From positions 343,474 to 407,473 of the forward strand of contig JADKHE010000002.1 in the NCBI GenBank assembly GCA_016721925.1: a stretch of DNA of 64,000 bases, in the 5' to 3' direction. The notes under the pieces were generated by a model. It saw nothing but the letters and a program-made list of their open reading frames with translations, made no database searches and was not told the origin of the DNA. Positions 38,387-47,211 of this stretch are shown one piece after another; positions within the stretch are counted from its first letter, which is position 1; the number at the start of each line of letters is the position of its first letter. The translations under genes and the position numbers were made by a program. The stretch comes from Candidatus Skiveiella danica (GTDB taxonomy: Bacteria; Pseudomonadota; Gammaproteobacteria; Burkholderiales; Burkholderiaceae_C).

Positions 38387-39400
38387 CTATTTGGCGACGA
38401 ATCCGGCTTCCTGCATCAGCAGGCGGTGGCGGATTTCTTCATTAGCCACCCACTTGGCAAACTCTGCGCCGGTCATGAAGGTCTGATTGAAGGCGCCTTC
38501 ATCCATGAATTTCTTCCACTCGGGCGTGGCGCGCACTTTCTGCATCAGATCGACGTAAAAAGCGATCTGCTCCGGCTTGACGTCGGGCGGCATGAAGATA
38601 CCGCGCAACATGACGTACTCAACATCCAGTCCACTTTCCTTGCAGGTGGGAATATCACCCCAGGCCTTGTCGGCAATCTTCTCCTTGTACGGCAGACGCT
38701 TGCCGTCGAAGACACACAGGGGCCTGAGCTTTCCGCCGCGCCATTGGGCGACCGCCTCGATCGGGTTGTTGACAGTCGAGTCCACGTGTTTGCCGACCAG
38801 CTGCACAGCCACTTCACCCCCGCCCTTGTAGGGCACATAGATGTATTTCACTCCGGCGGATTTCTCGACCAGCGCCGTGACGATCTGGTCTTCCTGCTTG
38901 GAGCCCGTGCCGCCCATCTTGAGCTTGCCGCCTGCGGCCTTGGCCGCCCCGAGATAGTCCTGCGCGCTCTTGTGGGGCGTCTCCGCGTTGACCCAGAGCA
39001 CGAATTCGTCGAGCGCCAGCATCGCCACGGGCGTCATGTCTTTCCAGCTGAACGGTACGCCGGTGGCCAGCGGCGTGGTGAACAGGTTGGAGAGCGTGAT
39101 GACGATCTTGTGGGCGTCGCCTTTGCTGTTCTTGATGTCCAGGAACCCTTCGGCGCCCGCGCCGCCGCCCTTGTTGACCACTACCATCGACGACTTCATG
39201 AGCTTGTTCTTCGTCACGATGCCCTGAATCAGTCGCGCCATCTGGTCTGCGCCGCCCCCGGTGCCGGCCGGGACAATGAACTCAACGGTCTTTGTCGGTT
39301 CCCAGGAGGCAGCCTGGACCGGTACGGCCGCAGCAAGGCCGAAGGCAAGGCCCAGCAGGTGAATTCTGCGTGAACGTGAGAAGCGATTGAAAAGGCGCAC
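38387..39400 (-). CDS. tctC: Bug-family receptor of the TTT operon
   Basis: A 337-residue periplasmic receptor with signal peptide (HLLGLAFGLAAAVPVQAAS) and the family start EPTKTVEFIVPAGTGGGADQ. A GTG start at 39400 follows AGGGAGA with good spacing; the frame is open far upstream but is non-coding there. It is the first gene of tctC-tctB-tctA-FAH-reductase-ligase. The substrate is likely a carboxylic acid that the downstream enzymes then activate or cleave. Confidence 0.9.
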   Translation of the reverse strand: MRLFNRFSRSRRIHLLGLAFGLAAAVPVQAASWEPTKTVEFIVPAGTGGGADQMARLIQGIVTKNKLMKSSMVVVNKGGGAGAEGFLDIKNSKGDAHKIVITLSNLFTTPLATGVPFSWKDMTPVAMLALDEFVLWVNAETPHKSAQDYLGAAKAAGGKLKMGGTGSKQEDQIVTALVEKSAGVKYIYVPYKGGGEVAVQLVGKHVDSTVNNPIEAVAQWRGGKLRPLCVFDGKRLPYKEKIADKAWGDIPTCKESGLDVEYVMLRGIFMPPDVKPEQIAFYVDLMQKVRATPEWKKFMDEGAFNQTFMTGAEFAKWVANEEIRHRLLMQEAGFVAK

Positions 39401-39540
39401 TGTCTGTCTCCCTGGAGATGGTTTGAGCGGGTGGATGGGTTTCGCCGACAGATTATTCAGTATCCGATGATAAATGGGGGGCAATTTCATGCCTTTGTTG
39501 ACTAGGGTTTGCCGCAGTTGACCGCGGCGCAATCGACACC

Positions 39541-40341
39541 TCAACGCAGCAGAAAGTAGGCAGCCAGACCGTAGAGGACCGTGGCAAAAACTTTCTTGAG
39601 CGGGCGGATGTCCATGCGGTGCGCGGTTCGCGCGCCCAATGGGGCCATCGCCATGCTCGCGATTGAGATGATTACCAGCGCCGGCAGGTAGATGTAGCCG
39701 ACCGAGCCAGCCGGCATTTGCGGCATGCCGATGCCGGCCCAGACGTATCCCAGGGTTCCGGCCAGCGCGATCGGGAATCCGAGCGCCGACGAGGTGCCTA
39801 CGGCGTTGTGGATCTTCACGTTGCACCAGGTCATGAAGGGCACGGAGATGAAGGCGCCACCCGCGCCCACCAGGGCCGACAGCATGCCGATCAATCCGCC
39901 CATCGTAAACATCCCGGGTCCTGCGGGCAGGGTCCGCGTGGGTTTGGGCTTGCGGTCCAGAAACATCTGGGTCGCCGAGAAGCCCACGAACAGCGCGAAA
40001 AGCACGCCAAGCACCTTGCCGGGCAAAGCCACGGCGATCTGGGCCCCCAGCGCCGACCCGACCAGGATGCCTGGCGCCAGCAGGCGGGCAACGGGCCACA
40101 ACACCGCGCCACGCTGGTGATGCGCCCGCACGGAAGAAAGCGAGGTGAAGCAGATCGTCGCCAGCGACGTGGCCACCGCCATCTTGACGGTGTAGTCCGC
40201 CGGGAAACCTTTGGACGACAGAATGAAGGTCATGAACGGCACCATCAGCATGCCGCCACCGATGCCCAGCAAGCCGGCCAGAAAACCGGTGCAGGTGCCG
40301 AGCAGGGCCAGCTCAAGGATCAGCAAGGGTTCGGGGATCAT
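39541..40341 (-). CDS. TauE/SafE (TSUP) family permease
   Basis: A 266-residue membrane protein with eight or so helices. It has GTCTGFLAGLLGIGGGMLMVP at the N-terminus and a second internal repeat MGGLIGMLSALVGAGGAFIS, as in the TSUP family that exports sulfite, organosulfonates or other anions. No partner genes are adjacent. It ends 140 bases from tctC's start and begins close to the 6S RNA terminator. Confidence 0.92.
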   Translation of the reverse strand: MIPEPLLILELALLGTCTGFLAGLLGIGGGMLMVPFMTFILSSKGFPADYTVKMAVATSLATICFTSLSSVRAHHQRGAVLWPVARLLAPGILVGSALGAQIAVALPGKVLGVLFALFVGFSATQMFLDRKPKPTRTLPAGPGMFTMGGLIGMLSALVGAGGAFISVPFMTWCNVKIHNAVGTSSALGFPIALAGTLGYVWAGIGMPQMPAGSVGYIYLPALVIISIASMAMAPLGARTAHRMDIRPLKKVFATVLYGLAAYFLLR

Positions 40342-40361
40342 GGGCAGCCCGGTTCGATTTC

Positions 40362-40391
40362 AAAAAGAAAACGCCAGCGACAAGGCTGGCG
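40362..40391 (-). terminator. Terminator of 6S RNA
   Basis: On the minus strand, CGCCAGC / GCTGGCG stem with a 6-base loop followed by TTTTCTTTTT. Confidence 0.88.
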
Positions 40392-40394
40392 ATG

Positions 40395-40577
40395 GGGGAA
40401 TAAGGCGTCTGCGAGTGCCACCGGACCGGCATCCTGAACCGGGGTTCAGGTGGGCTAGGTCAACCTGGCGTTGGGTTCATCTGACGCGAGATGATCACGC
40501 TCACCAGGGGATGTTCCAAGCCCGGGCTCAATGAGCATTGGTTCAAGGAAATATAAAGCCCGGCATGCACCGCAGAC
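40395..40577 (-). ncRNA. ssrS: 6S RNA
   Basis: About 183 nt downstream of zapA, the usual place in Betaproteobacteria. The 5' GTCTGCG pairs with the 3' CGCAGAC to close the long stem. The 3' half contains the hairpin CCTGAACC-CCGGTTCAGG, matching the equivalent CCTTGAACC...GGTTCAAGG of E. coli 6S. A promoter (TTGGCG, 18 bases, TACAAT) precedes it and a strong terminator follows. 6S RNA binds the housekeeping RNA polymerase holoenzyme. Ends are estimates. Confidence 0.88.
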
Positions 40578-40583
40578 GGGTCC

Positions 40584-40613
40584 ATTGTAGGCCCAGTGGC
40601 GCTGCGTCGCCAA
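40584..40613 (-). promoter_or_regulatory. Promoter of 6S RNA
   Basis: -35 TTGGCG (40608-40613) and -10 TACAAT (40584-40589) on the minus strand, 18-base spacing, six bases before the inferred RNA 5' end. Confidence 0.75.
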
Positions 40614-40628
40614 GCGCTGTGGCCGGCG

Positions 40629-40973
40629 TCAGAGCAACTGGCCGTCGTCGCCCAGGCAACGGTCCAGGCGTTGCAGTAAGGAGGTCAGTTGCGCATCGTC
40701 GCTGGTGGCGACCGTTGTCGCAGCAGGGGGCATCGGTGCGGGCTGATCCCGGCGGGCTTGAAGCTCGGCCATGCTGCGGTCGGCCAGATCAAAGGCGAGG
40801 TTCAGTGCGGCCAGCACCGCGATGCGGTCGCGTGCGCGGATCTTGCCGGCATCGCGGATGCGGCACATGGCGGTGTCCACGCGCTCCACGGCCTCCAGCA
40901 AGCGCGATTCGCCGCCTTCGGGACAACCCAGCAGATAGCCCTGGCCGAGGATCTGGACTTCGATCTGCTTCAT
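40629..40973 (-). CDS. zapA: Cell division protein ZapA
   Basis: A 114-residue protein. KQIEVQILGQGYLLGCPEG begins the ZapA domain, and ARDRIAVLAALNLAFDL is the conserved helix that starts the coiled-coil part. ZapA binds FtsZ and bundles filaments at the division ring. The start overlaps the preceding zapB-like gene by four bases, and 6S RNA follows. Confidence 0.93.
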   Translation of the reverse strand: MKQIEVQILGQGYLLGCPEGGESRLLEAVERVDTAMCRIRDAGKIRARDRIAVLAALNLAFDLADRSMAELQARRDQPAPMPPAATTVATSDDAQLTSLLQRLDRCLGDDGQLL

Positions 40974-41191
40974 GCGGTGTCTTTCGGCGAAGCCGCTTCA
41001 GGCAGACGCTCCAGCAAGGCGTCAATCCGTGCACGCGCCGCATTCAGGCGCGATTTCAGCGAGTCGCGCTCGTTGGTCAGTGAGGCGACCTGCTGTGCCA
41101 GCAAGGCGTTGGTTCGCTGCAGCTCTTCGTAACGCACGAGCAAGCGGTCAACGCGTTCGGTAATCTGTTCGATCTGGGACGGGTTCGCCAT
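40970..41191 (-). CDS. ZapB-like coiled-coil protein (TIGR02449 type)
   Basis: A 73-residue, almost entirely coiled-coil protein (QIEQITERVDRLLVRYEELQ, then RDSLKSRLNAARARIDALLE). Small proteins of this type precede zapA in many Proteobacteria and are thought to help Z-ring organisation. The conserved part starts at ATG 41191; the frame is open further upstream into the riboswitch region but that is not coding. Confidence 0.85.
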   Translation of the reverse strand: MANPSQIEQITERVDRLLVRYEELQRTNALLAQQVASLTNERDSLKSRLNAARARIDALLERLPEAASPKDTA

Positions 41192-41249
41192 GGGCACAGG
41201 AGGTTGATCCCGGATTGTAGGGTTTGCGCAAGCCCGGCCGCTACAATCT

Positions 41250-41475
41250 GCGGCGTTGGTGCTCGCGGTGTGGTTCACATGCCGCAGTTCAACGGGAAGC
41301 AGGGGGGAAGGTTCCTTCGGAACCGACCTAACCTGCGCTGCCCCCGCAACGGTAAGTGGACGAATCAACCCTGATTCCGCTTTCAGCACACCGCCACTGG
41401 ACGCCCTGAACCGGCGACTGGGAAGGCGTTGAGAGTCGCTCCATCAGCCCGGATACCGGCCAACTCGGTGGTCGT
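41250..41475 (+). promoter_or_regulatory. Cobalamin (adenosylcobalamin) riboswitch
   Basis: Contains the conserved GCTGCCCCCGCAACGGTAA (41337-41355), GCCACTGG (41391-41399), GGGAAGGCG (41420-41428) and the B12 box AGCCCGGATACCGGCC (41446-41461). It lies upstream of btuB and the cobalamin import genes, so B12 binding should lower their expression. A following CCGC...GCGG hairpin with CCTTTTC (about 41485-41507) may be part of the switch. A TACAAT at 41242-41247 could be the promoter -10. Confidence 0.95.
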
Positions 41476-41559
41476 CTTGCTGCAACCGCAGCCGGAGCGG
41501 CCTTTTCGTCCAGGTACTGGCGGGGATGCCGGTAAGGACACCTGTCAATCCGGTTCAAC

Positions 41560-43419
41560 ATGACGCCTTCGTTTTCCCACCCGCGCATGGCCGCGCTGTC
41601 CATCGCGCTCAGCGCTGCCTTTCCCGCCTTGGCCCAGACCTCGGCACCAGCCTCCGAACTTCGCGAGACCGTGGTCACGGCCAATCGCTCGGAGCAGCTG
41701 CTGACCGACGCGCTGCCCCACACCACCGTCATCGGGCGCGACGCCATCGAGCGGTCCCAGGCGGTCGACCTGGCCTCGCTGCTGGCGGGCGAGGCCGGCT
41801 TCCAGTCGGTGCAGAACGGTGGGCGCGGAAGCGCCACCAGCCTGTTCCTGCGCGGCAGTGCAGCAACGCAGGTGCTGGTCATGATCGACGGCGTGCCGTT
41901 GACCAAGCAGGACACCACTGGCACCGTGAGCCTGGAGCACATCATGCTCGACTCGATCGAGCGGGTGGAGATCGTGCGCGGTAACGTCTCGGCCATCTAT
42001 GGAAGCGGTGCCGTGGGCGGCGTGATCCAGCTCTTCACGCGCAAGGGGCAGGGCAAGCCGGCCGGCTACGCGCAGCTGGAGGCCGGCTCCTTCAACACAG
42101 TGCGCGCGGCCGCAGGCGTGGGTGGGCAGGTCGGCGACACCCGTTTTGCGCTGGGCATTGGCGGGCACCGCACCACCGGCATCTCGGCCATCGACGTGGC
42201 GCAGCATCCGGGCGAGAACCCGGATCTCGATGGCTACCGCAACGTCAACGTCAACCTCTCGGTCTCGCACCTGCTGGCGCCGGGGCAGACCATTGGCTTT
42301 CGCGCGCAGGGCACGCAAGGCCGGTTCGACACCGATGGCGGCGGCTGGGGCAGCGCCACCGATGTTTACAAGGGCAGCAGTGCGCTGGGCAACGGGTCGC
42401 TCTATAGCCACAACCAGATCACCGCCGACTGGCGCAGCGAGCTGACCTACAGCCAGGGACGCGAGAAATCGATGTACGACGCCACGTTCACCGCCTATCC
42501 GTACGACAGCCAGTCCACCTCGCGCAGCCGCACGCTGAACTGGACCAACACGGTCGCGCTGGGCCTCTGGCAGCTCACCGCCGGGGCCGAGCGCCAGCTG
42601 CAATCCATCGATACGTCCGACAGCTATGCGACCACGCTCAACACCTCGCGCGGCGTGACCGCGCTGTTTGCCGGCGTCTCAGGAACGAGCGGCCCGCACG
42701 CCCTGCAGCTGAACGTGCGCAACGACGCCGTCAGTGGCATGGCCTCGCAGACCACCGGTTACGCGGGATACGGCTACCAGCTCACGCCCGCATGGAAGCT
42801 CATCGCCACCGTGTCGTCGGCGTTCAACCTGCCGCCGCTGGGCTACCTCTACGACCCGTTCTCGGGCAACCCGCAGCTGCAGCCCGAGACCGCGCGCTCC
42901 GGTGAGCTGGGCCTTCAATGGGCCGAGGGGCCCCAGGTCATGCGCGCCACCCTGTTCAGCACGCAGACCGATAACCTGATGCTGTACGACTTCAACACCT
43001 TCCGGTTCGAAAATGTCACCAAGGCCACCAACAAGGGCCTGGAAGTCAGCTTCAACGGCAAGCTTTCCGCGGCGGACGTGCGCGCCAGCCTGACGGCGCA
43101 GGATCCGGTGGACGACAGCACCGGCGTCTGGCTACCTCGGCGCGCGCGCCAGATGGCGTCGGTCGGGATCAACCTGCCCTGGGGCGCCTGGCTGTTCGGC
43201 GCGAACGTCGCCTACACGGGCAAGCGGCCCGACACCGCCCTCAATCCCATGTTGCCCGCCTACTCGGTCACGAACGTCACCGTGCGTTATGCCGTGAGCC
43301 CGGAAATCGCCCTTACGGGGCGCATCGACAATCTGTTCGACCGCAAGTACCAGACCGCCTGGGGCTACAGCCAGCCCGGCATCGGCGCTTATGCGGGTAT
43401 CGTCTGGAACCAGAAGTAA
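41560..43419 (+). CDS. btuB: TonB-dependent cobalamin receptor
   Basis: A 619-residue outer-membrane beta-barrel receptor. Signal peptide (AALSIALSAAFPALA), a TonB-box-like ETVVTANR, the plug domain (VLVMIDGVPL, SIERVEIVRGNVSAIYGSGAVGGVIQLFTR) and a barrel ending in IDNLFDRKYQTAWGYSQPG. The riboswitch and following btu genes make cobalamin the clear ligand. ATG at 41560 or 41587 could start it; both keep the signal peptide. Confidence 0.94.
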   Translation: MTPSFSHPRMAALSIALSAAFPALAQTSAPASELRETVVTANRSEQLLTDALPHTTVIGRDAIERSQAVDLASLLAGEAGFQSVQNGGRGSATSLFLRGSAATQVLVMIDGVPLTKQDTTGTVSLEHIMLDSIERVEIVRGNVSAIYGSGAVGGVIQLFTRKGQGKPAGYAQLEAGSFNTVRAAAGVGGQVGDTRFALGIGGHRTTGISAIDVAQHPGENPDLDGYRNVNVNLSVSHLLAPGQTIGFRAQGTQGRFDTDGGGWGSATDVYKGSSALGNGSLYSHNQITADWRSELTYSQGREKSMYDATFTAYPYDSQSTSRSRTLNWTNTVALGLWQLTAGAERQLQSIDTSDSYATTLNTSRGVTALFAGVSGTSGPHALQLNVRNDAVSGMASQTTGYAGYGYQLTPAWKLIATVSSAFNLPPLGYLYDPFSGNPQLQPETARSGELGLQWAEGPQVMRATLFSTQTDNLMLYDFNTFRFENVTKATNKGLEVSFNGKLSAADVRASLTAQDPVDDSTGVWLPRRARQMASVGINLPWGAWLFGANVAYTGKRPDTALNPMLPAYSVTNVTVRYAVSPEIALTGRIDNLFDRKYQTAWGYSQPGIGAYAGIVWNQK

Positions 43420-43444
43420 GCCCATCGCCTGCACGCGCCTCGCC

Positions 43445-44311
43445 ATGTCCGACCCGAATGCCGCCCCCGACCCAGCCCAGAGTGGTGCAAGGACGCCCGA
43501 GCCGGGAGCGCACGGCTGGGTGCCCCGGCGCATCGTCTGCCTGACCGAGGAGACCACCGAGTGGCTCTACCTGCTGGGCGAGCAGGCGCGCATCGTCGGG
43601 ATCTCGGGCTACACGGTGCGGCCCCGGCGGGCGCGCCAGGAAAAGCCGCGGGTCAGCGCGTTTCTGAGCGCAAAGATCGATGCGATCCTGGCGCTGGAGC
43701 CGGACTGCGTGTTCGGCTTTTCCGACCTGCAGGCCGACATTGCGGCTGCGCTGATCCGCCACGGCGTGCAGGTCACCGTGTTCAACCAGCGCAGCGTGGC
43801 GGAGATTTTTTCGATGCTCTACCAGGTGGCCGCGATGGTGGGGCAGGCGGAGCAGGGACTGGTGCGGATCGAGGCGATGCGCGCCGGCCTGCAAGCAATT
43901 GAAGCCGCCGCATCGCGACTGCCACGGCGGCCGCGCGTGTATTTCGAGGAATGGGACGAGCCGCCTATCAGCGCCATCCGCTGGGTGTCGGAGCTGGTCG
44001 GCATCGCCGGTGGCGACGACTGCTTTGCCGAGCTGGCCAGCGAGCCGCTGGGCAAGAACCGCATCATTGCCGACCCGTCGGAGATCGTGCGGCGCTGCCC
44101 CGACATCGTCATCGGCTCCTGGTGCGGCAAGAAATTCCGGCCCGAGAAGGTGGCCGCCCGCCCGGGCTGGCAGACCATGAACGCGGTCAGGGATGGCCAG
44201 CTGTTCGAGATCAAGTCGGCCGACATCCTGCAGCCGGGCCCGGCGGCGCTGACGGACGGGGTGGCGCAGCTGCATCGCATCATTCAGGACTGGAGCGAAC
44301 GCCATGGATGA
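43445..44311 (+). CDS. BtuF-fold cobalamin-binding-like protein without signal peptide
   Basis: A 288-residue protein of the helical-backbone periplasmic binding type (PRRIVCLTEETTEWLYLLGE, KIDAILALEPDCVFGFSDLQ, RPRVYFEEWDEPPISAIRW). Unlike the next gene it has a polar N-terminus with no signal peptide, so it appears cytoplasmic. EEWDEPP-type proteins accompany B12 genes in many bacteria, but their exact role (intracellular corrinoid handling?) is unclear to me. It overlaps the downstream btuF by eight bases. Confidence 0.8.
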   Translation: MSDPNAAPDPAQSGARTPEPGAHGWVPRRIVCLTEETTEWLYLLGEQARIVGISGYTVRPRRARQEKPRVSAFLSAKIDAILALEPDCVFGFSDLQADIAAALIRHGVQVTVFNQRSVAEIFSMLYQVAAMVGQAEQGLVRIEAMRAGLQAIEAAASRLPRRPRVYFEEWDEPPISAIRWVSELVGIAGGDDCFAELASEPLGKNRIIADPSEIVRRCPDIVIGSWCGKKFRPEKVAARPGWQTMNAVRDGQLFEIKSADILQPGPAALTDGVAQLHRIIQDWSERHG

Positions 44312-45359
44312 ACGCCCCGCCACCGCGAGAAGGCCTGTACCGGGGGTTTTCATGAAAAATTGGCACCTTCCCAGCGTGTTTGAGTCATTGTTTGCTATCA
44401 AAAATGAAGTTGCTGCGCAGATTTCACGGCAACCGGTGTTGGGACGGGCGGGACGCTGGGCAGCCCTGGCGCGGGTGGCGTACGTCGCCCTCGCACTCGG
44501 CGTCGCGCTGCCCGCGTTGGCGGTGCAGCTCACCGATGACCGGGGCATCACGGTCACGCTGGCCGCGCCGCCGCAGCGCATCGTCTCCCTGCTGCCCTCG
44601 CTGACCGAAACCGTGTGCGAACTCGGCCAGTGCCCCCGGCTGGTCGGAGTGGACCGCTACTCCAACTGGCCCGCGAGCATGGCGTCGCTGCCGCGCGTCG
44701 GCGGCGGGCTCGACCCCAGCATCGAGGCCGTGGTGGCGCTCAAGCCCGACCTGGTGCTGCTGGCAACGTCCACCCGCGCCGCGGCCCGGCTGGAGGCGCT
44801 GGGCATCAAGGTGGTGGCGCTGGAGCCGCGCAACATGGCCGACGTGCGCCGGGTGCTGGCGCAGGTGGGGCGCGTGCTGGGCTTGCCCGACGCGGACGCC
44901 CAGCGCGTCTGGTTCCGCATCGAGACCGCGCTGGGCACGATCGCGCAATCGATCCCGCCGCGCTCGCGCGGCGCTCGGGTCTATTTCGAAGTGGGCAGCG
45001 GGCCCTATGCGGCCAGCGAGGCCTCCTTCATCGGTGAAATGCTCGCCCGGCTGGACGCGCGCAGCATCGTGCCGGGCAACCTGGGCCCGTTCCCCAAACT
45101 GAACCCCGAGTTCGTCGTGAAGGCCGACCCCGACGTCATCATGATCGGCGATGAACACTTCACCGGCCTGGCCGGCCGCCCCGGCTGGGCGGCCCTGCGT
45201 GCGGTGCGCGAGCAGCGGGTGTGCGTGTTCCCGCCCGCGCAGGCCGACATCCTGGTGCGCGCCGGCCCGCGCCTGGCCGAGGCGGCACGGCTGATGGCCG
45301 CCTGCCTGGCCAGCCGCGCGCCCACCTTGCCCACCGTGGCACCCAGCGGCCGGCCATGA
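44304..45359 (+). CDS. btuF: Periplasmic cobalamin-binding protein
   Basis: Up to 351 residues. It has a long N-terminal leader, then a hydrophobic segment (ARVAYVALALGVALPALA) that ends like a signal peptide, then the BtuF domain: PPQRIVSLLPSLTETVCELG, VGVDRYSNWP, ALKPDLVLLATSTRAA, ADPDVIMIGDEH. It delivers cobalamin to BtuCD. The leader contains a dispersed repeat read as PSVFESLFAIKNEVA, which pushes the signal far from the start. ATG 44304 overlaps the previous gene; ATG 44352 after GGGGG is the alternative (335 residues). Confidence 0.88.
   Translation: MDERPATARRPVPGVFMKNWHLPSVFESLFAIKNEVAAQISRQPVLGRAGRWAALARVAYVALALGVALPALAVQLTDDRGITVTLAAPPQRIVSLLPSLTETVCELGQCPRLVGVDRYSNWPASMASLPRVGGGLDPSIEAVVALKPDLVLLATSTRAAARLEALGIKVVALEPRNMADVRRVLAQVGRVLGLPDADAQRVWFRIETALGTIAQSIPPRSRGARVYFEVGSGPYAASEASFIGEMLARLDARSIVPGNLGPFPKLNPEFVVKADPDVIMIGDEHFTGLAGRPGWAALRAVREQRVCVFPPAQADILVRAGPRLAEAARLMAACLASRAPTLPTVAPSGRP
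44371..44414 (+). repeat. Dispersed 44-bp repeat, copy 6 (inside btuF)
   Basis: CCAGCGTGTTTGAGTC, seven bases, GCTAT, eight bases, AAGT. It is in frame in the btuF leader, in the same frame as the copies in matA and the enoyl-CoA hydratase gene. Confidence 0.78.
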
Positions 45360-45408
45360 AACCCAGGGGGCACGCCCGCGCCACATACCCGTCGGGTGGA
45401 GGGCCCCG

Positions 45409-46425
45409 GTGAGCCCGATGGCCCGCGTCCACCGGCGCGCCGCCTGGCTGGCGGTGGTGCTGCTGGGGCTGTCCGTCCTGCTGATGGGCATCGGTGCCGG
45501 CGTGGGCAGCACGGGATGGGCCAGCATCCGCAAACTTGCCGGCGACCCGGCCGCCTGGCAGATCGTGATCGACATCCGCCTGCCGCGCACCCTGGGCGCC
45601 TGGCTGGCCGGCGCGCTGCTGGGCCTGGCGGGTGCGGTGGCGCAGGGCCTGTTCCGCAACCCGCTGGCCGATCCGTTTCTGCTCGGCAGCGCCTCGGGCG
45701 CGTCGCTGGGCGTGGCGCTGGCCCTGGCGCTGTTCGGGGCCAGCCCGCTGGCGGCGTCCTGGCTGACCACGCTGGGGCTGACCGGCGCGGCCTTCGTCGG
45801 TGCCATGGCGGCGGTGCTGCTGACACTGGCGCTGGCGCGCGGCGTGCAGCACACGCTTCGCCTGCTGCTGGCCGGGGTGATCGTCGGCGTGGTGCTGGGG
45901 GCCCTGGGCTCGCTGGTCACGCTGATGGTGCCCGAGACGATGCCGGCCATGCAGGCCTTCCTGCTCGGCTCCACAGGGTTTGTCGGATGGCCGGCCTGCG
46001 TGCCGATGGGCATCGCCTTCGTGCTGTGCCTGACCACCGCATGGACCGTCAGCCCGGTGCTGGACGGCCTCACGTTGGGCGAGGCCACGGCGCGCAGCTT
46101 GGGCCTGCCGCTGGGGCCCTTGCGGCTGGCGTTGGTGGCCGTCATGGCCCTGGCCACCGGGGCCGCGGTGGCGCAGACCGGCCTGATCGCCTTTGTCGGG
46201 CTCGCCGCGCCGCACCTGGTGCGCTCGGTGGTCCGAACCACCCATGCCCGGCTGGTGGGGCTGTCGGCGCTGGCCGGTGGCGTGCTGCTGCTGGCGGCCG
46301 ATCTGCTGGCGCGCAGCTGGATTGCGCCGCAGGAGTTGCCGGTGGGCGTGCTCACCGCGGTGCTGGGCGGCGGCTACCTGCTGTGGCTGATGCACCGCGG
46401 TCGCGGCGCCAAGGGGGCGGTGTGA
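45409..46425 (+). CDS. btuC: Cobalamin ABC transporter permease
   Basis: A 338-residue FecCD-type permease with about ten helices. RLPRTLGAWLAGALLGLAGA, QGLFRNPLADPFLLGSASGAS, GLIAFVGLAAPHLVRS and PQELPVGVLTAVLGGGYLLWL are the family signatures. GTG at 45409 or ATG at 45418 is the start. It overlaps btuD by four bases (GTGA). Confidence 0.95.
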   Translation: MSPMARVHRRAAWLAVVLLGLSVLLMGIGAGVGSTGWASIRKLAGDPAAWQIVIDIRLPRTLGAWLAGALLGLAGAVAQGLFRNPLADPFLLGSASGASLGVALALALFGASPLAASWLTTLGLTGAAFVGAMAAVLLTLALARGVQHTLRLLLAGVIVGVVLGALGSLVTLMVPETMPAMQAFLLGSTGFVGWPACVPMGIAFVLCLTTAWTVSPVLDGLTLGEATARSLGLPLGPLRLALVAVMALATGAAVAQTGLIAFVGLAAPHLVRSVVRTTHARLVGLSALAGGVLLLAADLLARSWIAPQELPVGVLTAVLGGGYLLWLMHRGRGAKGAV

Positions 46426-47186
46426 GCGCCGTGGCTTTGCAGACGCTGGGCGTGCGTGCGGCGCTGGGTGGCGTCGAAATCCTGCACGGGCTCGACCTCT
46501 CCCTGCCGGCGGGGCGCTGGACCTGCATCGTCGGGCCCAACGGCGCGGGCAAATCCACGTTGCTCAAGGTGCTGGCCGGGCTGTTGCCCCACACCGGCGA
46601 GGTGCGTCTGCTCGGCTCGCCGATGCAGGCCCTGTCGGGCCGGCAACGGGCCCGGCAGCTGGCCTGGCTCGGGCAGAGCGAAGGCTCGGCCGAAGACCTG
46701 AGCGCCTGGGACGTGGCGATGCTCGGCCGCCTGCCGCACCAGGCCTGGCTCGCGGCGCCCAGCGCGGCCGACCACGCCGCGGTGGAGCAAGCGCTGCGCG
46801 CCACGCAGGCCTGGGACTGGCGCGAGCGCCCGCTGGGCCAGCTCTCCGGCGGCGAGCGCCAGCGCGTGCTGCTGGCCCGCGCGCTGGCCGTGCAGGCACA
46901 GGTGCTGCTCATGGACGAACCCCTGGCCAACCTCGACCCGCCGCACCAGGCCGACTGGTTGCGCATGGTGCGCGAGCAGGTCGCTGCGGGGCGCACGGTG
47001 GTCAGCGTGCTGCATGAAATCTCGCTGGCGTTGCATGCCGACGAGCTGGTGATCCTGTCGCAGGGCCAGCTCGCCTGGCAGGGCGCCTGCGCCGAAGCGG
47101 CCACGCACCGCGCGCTGGAGCAGGTGTTCGAAGACCGCATCGCCATCCACCCGCTGGCGGGGCAGTGGGTGGCGCTGCCGAAGTAG
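46422..47186 (+). CDS. btuD: Cobalamin ABC transporter ATPase
   Basis: A 254-residue ABC ATPase with Walker A GPNGAGKST (about residue 38), signature LSGGERQRVLLARAL, Walker B VLLMDEPLANLD and the H-loop histidine in SVLHEIS. GTG start at 46422 is coupled to btuC. With BtuB, BtuF and BtuC it completes B12 import across both membranes. Confidence 0.95.
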   Translation: MSAVALQTLGVRAALGGVEILHGLDLSLPAGRWTCIVGPNGAGKSTLLKVLAGLLPHTGEVRLLGSPMQALSGRQRARQLAWLGQSEGSAEDLSAWDVAMLGRLPHQAWLAAPSAADHAAVEQALRATQAWDWRERPLGQLSGGERQRVLLARALAVQAQVLLMDEPLANLDPPHQADWLRMVREQVAAGRTVVSVLHEISLALHADELVILSQGQLAWQGACAEAATHRALEQVFEDRIAIHPLAGQWVALPK

Positions 47187-47211
47187 CCGCCACTTCCGTA
47201 AACAATAGAAC

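Noticed and set aside
44424..46355. 643-codon frame opposite btuF and btuC
   Set aside because: Spans two real genes and has no recognisable domain.
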